Below, in pieces: positions 58,133 to 64,000 of a stretch of DNA of 64,000 bases. Source of the stretch: Pseudomonas sp. DTU12.3. Its GTDB lineage: Bacteria > Pseudomonadota > Gammaproteobacteria > Pseudomonadales > Pseudomonadaceae. The stretch covers positions 2,731,501 to 2,795,500 of the forward strand of contig NZ_CP027218.1 in NCBI RefSeq assembly GCF_004124275.1, read 5' to 3'. A model generated the notes under the pieces. It saw only the letters and a list, made by a program, of their open reading frames with translations. It had not been told where the DNA came from and searched no databases. A program made the translations under genes and the position numbers. Positions within the stretch are counted from its first letter, which is position 1; every line of letters begins with the position of its first letter.

Positions 58133-59506
58133 TTACGCCACCACGCGATAACACGGCACATACGCCGCGCCACCCGGCAGTTTCATCCGGTGCTGGGCGA
58201 CGAAGGCTTTGAGCAGCGCATCGAGCGGTTGCATGATCGCCGCGTCACCACGGATCTGGTACGGCCCGTGTTCTTCGATCAGGCGAATGCCCTTGTCCTT
58301 GACGTTACCCGCCACGATTCCGGAGAACGCCCGACGCAGATTCGCCGCCAGTTCATGCGGTGGCTGGTCACGGTGCAGTTTCAGGTTGGCCATGTTTTCG
58401 TGGGTCGGATCGAACGGACGCTGGAAGCCTTCGTCGATCTTCAGCAGCCAGTTGAAGTGGAACGCGTCGTTGCGCTCGCGACGGAACTGCTTCACCGCTT
58501 TCAGTCCCTGAGTCATCTGTCGCGCGACTTCGGCCGGGTCGTCAATGATAATTTCGTAGTGCTGTTTGGCCGCTTCGCCGAGGGTCGCGGTGACGAAGGC
58601 GTCGAGCTGCTCCAGATACGGCGCGGCATGCTTCGGCCCGGTGAGGATTACCGGGAACGGCAGGCCGGCGTTGTCCGGGTGCATGAGGATGCCGAGCAGG
58701 TAAAGGAACTCTTCCGCCGTCCCGGCACCGCCCGGGAAGATGATGATGCCGTGGCCGACACGCACGAACGCTTCCAGGCGCTTTTCGATGTCCGGCAGGA
58801 TCACCAGTTCGTTGACGATCGGGTTCGGCGCCTCAGCCGCGATAATGCCCGGCTCGGTCAAACCGAGATAACGCCCGCCATGAATACGCTGTTTGGCGTG
58901 GGCGATGGTTGCGCCTTTCATCGGGCCTTTCATCACGCCGGGGCCGCAACCGGTGCAGATGTCGAGGCTGCGCAGGCCCAGTTCATGGCCGACTTTCTTG
59001 GTGTATTTGTATTCTTCGGTGTTGATCGAGTGGCCGCCCCAGCACACGACGATTTTCGGCTCGACGCCCGGGCGCAGGGTGCGCGCGTTGCGCAGCAGGT
59101 GGAAAACGTAGTCGCTGATGCCTTGCGAGGTGCTGAGGTCGATGCGTTGGCTGTCGAGTTCGTTTTCGGTGTAGACGATGTCGCGCAGGGCGCTGAAGAG
59201 CATTTCACGAGTGCTGGCGATCATCTCGCCGTCGACGAACGCGTCGGCCGGAGCGTTCAGCAGCTCCAGGCGTACGCCGCGATCCTGTTGGTGAATGCGG
59301 ATTTCGAAGTCCTTGTAGGCTTCGAGGATGGTCTTGGCATTATCGACATGGGCGCCGGTGTTGAGGATGGCCAGGGCGCACTGGCGGAAGAGGGTGTAGG
59401 TGCTGCCGGATCCGGCTTCGCTCAGTTGCTGGACTTCACGTTGAGAAAGGGTTTCCAGGCTGCCTTTCGGGCTGACCGAGGCATTGATTACGTGTCGTTG
59501 GGTCAT
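58133..59506 (-). CDS. ppnN: Pyrimidine/purine-nucleotide 5'-monophosphate nucleosidase
   Basis: A 457-residue PpnN (YgdH) protein. The LOG-family core has CTGCGPGVMKGPMKGA and the motif PGGAGTAEE. It is flanked by the N-terminal DUF4478 and C-terminal DUF3412 domains typical of PpnN. The enzyme cleaves nucleoside monophosphates to base and ribose-5-phosphate and, in E. coli, is activated by ppGpp. Length is normal. The start at 59506 (MTQRHVINASVSPKGSLE) matches the family. Confidence 0.95.
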   Translation of the reverse strand: MTQRHVINASVSPKGSLETLSQREVQQLSEAGSGSTYTLFRQCALAILNTGAHVDNAKTILEAYKDFEIRIHQQDRGVRLELLNAPADAFVDGEMIASTREMLFSALRDIVYTENELDSQRIDLSTSQGISDYVFHLLRNARTLRPGVEPKIVVCWGGHSINTEEYKYTKKVGHELGLRSLDICTGCGPGVMKGPMKGATIAHAKQRIHGGRYLGLTEPGIIAAEAPNPIVNELVILPDIEKRLEAFVRVGHGIIIFPGGAGTAEEFLYLLGILMHPDNAGLPFPVILTGPKHAAPYLEQLDAFVTATLGEAAKQHYEIIIDDPAEVARQMTQGLKAVKQFRRERNDAFHFNWLLKIDEGFQRPFDPTHENMANLKLHRDQPPHELAANLRRAFSGIVAGNVKDKGIRLIEEHGPYQIRGDAAIMQPLDALLKAFVAQHRMKLPGGAAYVPCYRVVA

Positions 59507-59729
59507 GCAATGATCCTTAAAACGATGTCATCTCAAGACTAGGCGATGGCATCCGAATAGTGTGTATCCATGAATGAAGATGGCACGATCTGCGCTGTAC
59601 CGCCATGTCCCCGTTGGACGCTGAAAAGATGAAAAGGAGCCCCAGCATAGCTAAATCCCTCGTAGAGGCGATAATGCGCCGGCGAGTTTTTTCCGTTGCC
59701 CCTTTTGTCGCTCAAGGAAGTCATAAGTG

Positions 59730-60257
59730 ATGTTCGAGATTCAGCCGATGGACGCCGCCACCTTTCGCCAGCAGACCCGGCGCAGCACGATCATCATCGC
59801 CGTGCTGTTCCTGGTGCTGGCGATGTTGTTTTCCAGCGTCGCAGTGGCGCTGTTCGGCGAGCCTGGCGGCGATAATCTGCGGTTCAACGTCGGTGGAGTG
59901 TTCGTCGCGTTCCTGCTGACGGCGGCGTTGCTGCGCGGGCGCTTCTGGAATCAGAGCTGGATGGCCCCGGCGGTGTACAGCTGGCGGCTCAAGCGCAACC
60001 TGATGGGCATCACCAATGTGATGCATCAGGTCACGGCAGCCGTCGAGAAGAATGATCCGACGGCAATGAAAGTGTTGCGCTTCTATCATCTGGGGCTAAC
60101 ACAAATGCATGAACTGGACGGTAACTCCAGCGATCATGGGCAACTGTGGCGCGAAGTCGAAGCGCACAAGGAGCGGATGCAGGCGTTGGGTCTCGACACT
60201 GAGCAGAAGCGACTCGACCCTGCCTGGCTGGAAGCCCTGAAGCAGAAGTCGCGTTGA
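59730..60257 (+). CDS. DUF3087 membrane protein
   Basis: A 175-residue protein with two membrane helices (STIIIAVLFLVLAMLFSSVAVALFG, then VGGVFVAFLLTAALLRG) and a cytoplasmic helical tail (NLMGITNVMHQVTAAV). The pattern fits DUF3087. AAGGAAG precedes the start; a GTG three bases earlier is an alternative. The function is unknown. Its stop abuts the convergent DUF2784 stop with no intervening base. Confidence 0.8.
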   Translation: MFEIQPMDAATFRQQTRRSTIIIAVLFLVLAMLFSSVAVALFGEPGGDNLRFNVGGVFVAFLLTAALLRGRFWNQSWMAPAVYSWRLKRNLMGITNVMHQVTAAVEKNDPTAMKVLRFYHLGLTQMHELDGNSSDHGQLWREVEAHKERMQALGLDTEQKRLDPAWLEALKQKSR

Positions 60258-60632
60258 TTACAGCGCTCGGCGCAGCCTCCATGAGCGGATCAAACGGCCG
60301 TACACCAGCAGGTTGACCGCCAGCACCACGCTGCCCAGTGCCAGTTGAATCTGCGGGGTCAGCCCCGCCGGATAGATGATCGGCCAGACGTAATGCTCGA
60401 TGAAACCGCCGGCGTATTCGGTCTGCCCGGCGGCGTGGCGCATGAGGTTTTCCCAGTAGGTCAGCGGGCAGGTCAGGTGCAACACCTCGACCGCCACGCC
60501 CCAGGCCGCTGCCGGCAAATGCAGCCACATCATTCGCGGCCATTTCAGCACCAGCAAACCGCCAAACAGCACGAACAAAATAAAGCACAAATGAAACAGC
60601 ACCAGCCCGTCGGCTGCGATTCGGTACAGCAT
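60258..60632 (-). CDS. DUF2784 membrane protein
   Basis: A 124-residue protein with four predicted helices. ADGLVLFHLCFILFVLFGGLLV at the N-terminus and CPLTYWENLMRHAAGQTEYAGGFIEHYVWPIIYP in the middle are the DUF2784 signature. The function is unknown. Confidence 0.88.
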   Translation of the reverse strand: MLYRIAADGLVLFHLCFILFVLFGGLLVLKWPRMMWLHLPAAAWGVAVEVLHLTCPLTYWENLMRHAAGQTEYAGGFIEHYVWPIIYPAGLTPQIQLALGSVVLAVNLLVYGRLIRSWRLRRAL

Positions 60633-60684
60633 GTGGTCTCCCTGACGCGAGTGTGAATGGCGCTATGTTACGCCCGTCAGGGGC

Positions 60685-61620
60685 TTAAACGTCAGTGCGA
60701 AAATCAGCGAATTCGGCGCGCATGCGCCCGTTGTGCTTGGCTTGATAGAGCAGTTTGTCGACCTGTTCGACGAAGTGCAGAGGGTCGTCGCCGGCAGCGG
60801 CTTGCGTCGTGCCAACGCCCAGGCTGAGGCTGACCAGCGACGACACCGGAGAATGCGCGTGTGCAATCTGTTGCTGACGAATCAAGTGCAGGCATTTGCG
60901 TGCCACCAGACGCGCCGACTCGGCATCGGTTTCCGGCAACAGCCAGACAAACTCTTCACCGCCAATACGCGCGATGAAATCCCGTGGCCGGTTGGCCGCG
61001 AGCGATAGCGTCTTGGCCACCTGGCGCAGGCATTCGTCACCTTTGATGTGGCCGTAATGGTCGTTGTATTGCTTGAAGTAGTCGATGTCGAGCACCAGCA
61101 GTGACAGCGGTAATCCGCTGCGTTGTGCACTGGCCCACTCGCGTTCGAGAACCGTGTCGAACATGCGCCGGTTGGCGATGCCGGTGAGCCCGTCCTGAAA
61201 TGAATACTCTTCGAGTTGCTTCTGCAAACGGATCAGATGCTCTTCGGTTTTCTTGCGTTCGCTGATATCGAACATGAACCCGACCAGCGCTTCGACCTCG
61301 CCGTCCTTGCGCACCACGTGCACCACATCGCGGATCCACACGTAGTCGCCGCTGCTGGTGAGGGCACGATAATCGGCTTCATGATCGACGCCGGCGCGCG
61401 ACTGCGACACGCAGAATTCGACGACGTAATCGCGATCATCCGGGTGCATGCGCTCGACCCAGTCATTGACCCCGACCCAACTGTCCTGCTGCCAGCCGAG
61501 CAGGGTTTCGATCTGCGGGCCGATGTAGCTGAAGGTCATGGTTTTCCAGTCGATCCGCCATGGAATGGCTTTGGTCGATTCCAACAGGGTCTTGTACACG
61601 TCATTGTCGATAGCAGTCAT
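60685..61620 (-). CDS. PAS-GGDEF diguanylate cyclase
   Basis: A 311-residue protein. A PAS domain spans about residues 10-125 (IPWRIDWKTMTFSYIGPQIETLLGW, ending ALVGFMFDISERKK). A GGDEF domain spans about 140-305, with an intact active site GGEEF (220-224) and an RxxD inhibitory site RPRD (211-214). It should make cyclic di-GMP and be product-inhibited. No membrane segments, so cytoplasmic. The start is uncertain: ATG 61620 is listed, but ATG 61659 and TTG 61683 are in frame. Confidence 0.9.
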   Translation of the reverse strand: MTAIDNDVYKTLLESTKAIPWRIDWKTMTFSYIGPQIETLLGWQQDSWVGVNDWVERMHPDDRDYVVEFCVSQSRAGVDHEADYRALTSSGDYVWIRDVVHVVRKDGEVEALVGFMFDISERKKTEEHLIRLQKQLEEYSFQDGLTGIANRRMFDTVLEREWASAQRSGLPLSLLVLDIDYFKQYNDHYGHIKGDECLRQVAKTLSLAANRPRDFIARIGGEEFVWLLPETDAESARLVARKCLHLIRQQQIAHAHSPVSSLVSLSLGVGTTQAAAGDDPLHFVEQVDKLLYQAKHNGRMRAEFADFRTDV

Positions 61621-61801
61621 GGCGGGGTTGGTGTCCTGGGGAAAATGCAGCGCCAGCATGTTGCTAGCATCGAAGGCTTGCAAGCGGTGGGCCGATGAAC
61701 GGCCAGTCCAAGCGATTTCCTACAAGTGCGCAAGATTGTTCAAGCCAGAAAACAGCGTTTACTGGCACAGTCTGCGACCGTTTCTCTGGTTGAAGAGCGT
61801 T

Positions 61802-62500
61802 ATGTCTGACTCACTTTTGCCGCGCAGTGCGTTTCTTCGCGGCGCGGCGGCGATCATGCCGTTGTCTCTGGCGACTGCGCCGTGGGGGCTGCTGGCCGGT
61901 TCCATGGCGATTGAAGCCAATCTCACCCCGCTGCAAGGGCAGGGCTTGTCGAGCATCGTCTTTGCCGGCGCTGCGCAACTGGTTGCGATTGGCATGCTCA
62001 AGGGCGGTGCGGGGATTTTCTCGATTCTGCTGACGACCGTGCTGCTGACGTCGCAGCATTTGTTGTACGGCATGAGCATGCGTTCGGTGATTTCACCGCT
62101 GCCGGGGCGTTGGCGAATCGGCCTGGGCTTTTTGCTCACCGACGAGTTGTTCGCCTTGACCAGTCAGCATGATCGCCAGCAGTTCAATCGCTGGTACGCG
62201 TTGGGCGTCGGCCTGACGTTCTACATCGCCTGGAATCTCTTCACCCTCGCCGGCATCGTTCTCGGCAGCAGTATTCCGGGGCTTGAGCATCTGGGCCTGG
62301 ACTTCTCGATCGCGGCAACCTTCATTGCCCTGATCACCCCAGTGGTGCGCAACGTGCCGACCGTGGTGTGCGTGGCGGTGTCGCTGTTCTGCTCGGTGTT
62401 GTTCAGTTATTGGCAATGGGGTTCGGCGCTGGTGTTGTCGGGGCTGGCGGGTATGACCGCCGGATTTATCTGCAACAAGCTCTATCGGGGGCGCACATGA
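61802..62500 (+). CDS. azlC: AzlC-family branched-chain amino-acid exporter, large subunit
   Basis: A 232-residue membrane protein of the AzlC/YgaZ family. LRGAAAIMPLSLATAPWGLLAG and GAAQLVAIGMLKGGAG are conserved segments, and TDELFALTSQ is the family TDE motif. With AzlD it exports branched-chain amino acids such as valine. It overlaps azlD by 4 nt (ATGA). Confidence 0.92.
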   Translation: MSDSLLPRSAFLRGAAAIMPLSLATAPWGLLAGSMAIEANLTPLQGQGLSSIVFAGAAQLVAIGMLKGGAGIFSILLTTVLLTSQHLLYGMSMRSVISPLPGRWRIGLGFLLTDELFALTSQHDRQQFNRWYALGVGLTFYIAWNLFTLAGIVLGSSIPGLEHLGLDFSIAATFIALITPVVRNVPTVVCVAVSLFCSVLFSYWQWGSALVLSGLAGMTAGFICNKLYRGRT

Positions 62501-62811
62501 TGGTCTGGGCAGTGATTTTCGGTATGGGGATTCTGGTGTTCCTCAACCGCTACGTGTTTCTCGAACCGCGCTTGCCGGTGCGCTTGAGCAGCAATGCCCG
62601 GCAGTTTCTCGGGTTTGCCGTGCCAGGCATGTTGACTGCGATCTGCGGGCCGATTGTATTCATGCCCGACAAACAGCTGAATTTGCAGTGGGACAACCCC
62701 TATCTGCTTAGTTCGCTGGTCGCGATCGGGCTGGTGATATACACGCGCAGCACTTTGCTCAGTATGTTGTTGAGCATGGCGTTCTTCTTTGTGTTGCGCT
62801 GGTGGTTGTAA
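62497..62811 (+). CDS. azlD: AzlD-family branched-chain amino-acid exporter, small subunit
   Basis: A 104-residue membrane protein of three or four helices: AVIFGMGILVFLNRYVFLE, FLGFAVPGMLTAICGPIVF, LLSSLVAIGLVIYTRSTLLSMLLSM. It is translationally coupled to azlC by a 4-nt overlap, with which it forms the transporter. Confidence 0.9.
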   Translation: MMVWAVIFGMGILVFLNRYVFLEPRLPVRLSSNARQFLGFAVPGMLTAICGPIVFMPDKQLNLQWDNPYLLSSLVAIGLVIYTRSTLLSMLLSMAFFFVLRWWL

Positions 62812-62874
62812 GTTGGCCGATTGAAACTGTTCTACGCTGTAAGGATGGCTGTTTACTTGTGACGGGAGGTGGGC

Positions 62875-63021
62875 ATGGCGACTGAGCAAAAACATCCGGA
62901 GCCGGATGACGAAGACACAGACGAGCCGACGCAAGAGGAAATCGAACGCGAGAAACACAAGGAACAGACCTGGAAGCATGACGATGGCAGGGAGCTGTCC
63001 GATCCTGATCGCAAGTTCTGA
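62875..63021 (+). CDS. Small acidic protein, 48 residues
   Basis: ATG 62875 follows GGGAGGTGGGC. The peptide MATEQKHPEPDDEDTDEPTQ and its rest (EEIEREKHKEQTWKHDDGRELSDPDRKF) is strongly charged and likely disordered or helical. A strong terminator follows 12 bp after the stop. The good ribosome-binding site, compact size and terminator support a real gene. Function unknown. Confidence 0.7.
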   Translation: MATEQKHPEPDDEDTDEPTQEEIEREKHKEQTWKHDDGRELSDPDRKF

Positions 63022-63033
63022 CCCATTGATATG

Positions 63034-63061
63034 AAAAAGCCCCGCATGAGCGGGGCTTTTT
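63034..63061. terminator. Strong intrinsic terminator, usable in both directions
   Basis: AAAAAGCCCCGC-ATGA-GCGGGGCTTTTT is a perfect 12-bp stem including its A and T runs. It lies between the convergent 48-residue gene and the gene ending at 63069. Confidence 0.95.
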
Positions 63062-63068
63062 GTTTGTT

Positions 63069-63437
63069 TCAAAGATCGTCCATCTGCGTGAAGTCGGGGT
63101 GTGACGCCCGATATCCCAAGGTTTTGTCGATCCAGGCATTGAGCTCGTTGACCATCACCGGCGGGTGGCCGGGATATCCTTCGAGGGTGGTGCGCAGGAT
63201 ACGTTCGATGTCGGGAACGGATCGCAGGTTTCGGGTCTTGATGTAATGGCCGATAAAACAGTCGAGTTCAAAGCGTTCTGTCATCGACAGAAAAATACAC
63301 TCCAGGCCGCTGACCTGTTTGATTGCAAAATCGTCGCGCAACTTATTTCTCTGCAAGGCTTGTAGAAGTTGTGGGGAGATTCCTGATTTGTTGACTCTTT
63401 GGTCAACTGGTATACCAATCGGAAATGCGGCGCGCAT
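63069..63437 (-). CDS. Hypothetical protein
   Basis: A 122-residue protein of unknown family. It has a helix-rich middle (FAIKQVSGLECIFLSMTERFELDCFIGHYIKTRN) and a C-terminal part, VPDIERILRTTLEGYPGHPPVMVNELNAWIDKTLGY. There is no signal peptide or membrane segment. The ATG at 63437 has only a weak ribosome-binding site. The sequence around the start is AT-rich compared with neighbours, and the gene stands alone, so acquisition is possible. Confidence 0.6.
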   Translation of the reverse strand: MRAAFPIGIPVDQRVNKSGISPQLLQALQRNKLRDDFAIKQVSGLECIFLSMTERFELDCFIGHYIKTRNLRSVPDIERILRTTLEGYPGHPPVMVNELNAWIDKTLGYRASHPDFTQMDDL

Positions 63438-63567
63438 GCTATCCGTAGTGCATCTAAATGTATGTATGACGATTGAAATGTCAGACCAGTGGTTGATTCA
63501 TTCGAACGCTTGTTTCAAGGGCCTTGATTCAAGAATGAAACACCACCTGTAAAGCCCGTGCGTCACG

Positions 63568-63646
63568 TGTAGGAGCTGCCGAAGGCCGCGATCTTTTGAC
63601 TTTGCTGATCAACAGCAAAAGATCGCAGCCTGCGGCAGCTCCTACA
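63568..63646. repeat. REP inverted pair, arms from two variants
   Basis: The left arm TGTAGGAGCTGCCGAAGGCC belongs to the AAGG variant, while the right arm carries the CAGG variant (AGCCTGCGGCAG). It is therefore an imperfect hairpin. It lies just before the end of the last gene. Confidence 0.9.
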
Positions 63647-63674
63647 GGGATAGACGCGATGGGCGCGGAGATAT

Positions 63675-64000
63675 TTAGGGTTGTTCGAGAATCAGGCTCG
63701 CGCCTTGATTGCGCGCATTGCCCACGGCTTTGCCGACTTTGTGCCAGGCGAAGTTTTCGCTGCTTTCGCCTTCGAACAACAGCATCTGTTCGGCGCGTTC
63801 GACGGGCGTGGCTGGGTCGAGCCATTCGTGCACCAATTCTGCGCAGAACACCACCGGGCGCCGATCATGGATATCGAGCATACCGCCGGCGCTGTCAGCG
63901 GTGATGATCACGAATCCATCGTCATCGCGCGCCTCGGCACCCGGTGTCGGCAACTGGCCGATAGCCGCGCAGAAAACCGGCGCGTGATCGGCGCGACGAA
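63675..64000 (-). CDS. SOS response-associated peptidase (YedK/HMCES family), C-terminal part
   Basis: The frame is open from the right window edge to a stop at 63675, giving about 107 C-terminal residues. GFVIITADSAGGMLDIHDRRPVVF contains the conserved IHDR with the active-site histidine, and WLDPATPVERAEQML follows. This is the DUF159 family, which crosslinks to abasic sites in single-stranded DNA to protect them. The N-terminal catalytic cysteine lies outside the window. Confidence 0.88.
   Translation of the reverse strand, partial: RRADHAPVFCAAIGQLPTPGAEARDDDGFVIITADSAGGMLDIHDRRPVVFCAELVHEWLDPATPVERAEQMLLFEGESSENFAWHKVGKAVGNARNQGASLILEQP

Overview
The window looks like a chromosomal segment of a fluorescent-group Pseudomonas. 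The coding is GC-rich, several families of Pseudomonas-type REP palindromes fill the gaps (GAGCTGCCGAAGGCTGC, GGGAGCGGGCTTGCTCGC, GGCGAGGGAGCTTGCTC), and the gene families are typical of the P. fluorescens complex. No rRNA, tRNA, integrase, transposase or CRISPR array is visible. This assignment comes from reading the sequence; no database search was run.

1-5.5 kb: the start of a GMC (choline-dehydrogenase-like) oxidoreductase lies divergent from a LysR regulator. Next is an arsR-arsC-arsH arsenic operon with a clear operator but no efflux gene; an internally deleted MFS transporter sits just downstream. A DUF4287 gene and a DapF paralogue with an altered active site follow. 5.6-11.2 kb: a GabP-like permease with a highly structured leader, then a co-oriented arylsulfatase / FadL-type porin / lipoprotein group. 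11.4-14.7 kb: a structured leader-like region with a DUF6124 gene, then an orphan type VI lipase effector (DUF2235, Tle1-like), its probable DUF2931 lipoprotein immunity protein, and a stub of another exported protein. 14.6-22.6 kb: small redox genes (amine oxidase, AhpD-like, two SDRs, a cupin), a LysR regulator, a broken GNAT gene, and an AlkD-like/GST pair.

22.6-39.7 kb: a complete myo-inositol catabolic and uptake regulon. A divergent RpiR-type regulator (IolR) faces iolC-iolE-iolB-mmsA-iolI-iolD-iolG-iolH, a second Gfo/Idh/MocA dehydrogenase, and a sugar-type ABC transporter (binding protein, ATPase, permease). A perfect GGAA-N6-TTCC site lies in the iolR-iolC gap, and a one-mismatch version precedes the transporter. 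Several internal gaps carry REP hairpins. A 183-bp segment holding one REP pair plus the ribosome-binding site and first codons of iolE is tandemly duplicated. Together these genes import inositol and convert it through 2-keto-myo-inositol to acetyl-CoA and dihydroxyacetone phosphate.

39.9-48.6 kb: a zinc-finger-less DksA-family protein, a soluble-type chemoreceptor, several small conserved hypotheticals, an orphan ProX-like betaine-binding protein, a TonB-dependent receptor with a DUF2946 gene, and a DUF3995 membrane protein. 48.7-54.7 kb: a six-gene Mrp/Pha/Sha cation-proton antiporter operon with fused A and B subunits. 54.9-58 kb: an EamA exporter divergent from an HTH-cupin regulator and an FAD protein, with three similar operator-like palindromes between. 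58-64 kb: ppnN, DUF3087 and DUF2784 genes, a PAS-GGDEF diguanylate cyclase, azlCD, a 48-residue acidic protein with a strong terminator, an unknown protein, and the C-terminus of a YedK/HMCES-type protein running off the right edge.
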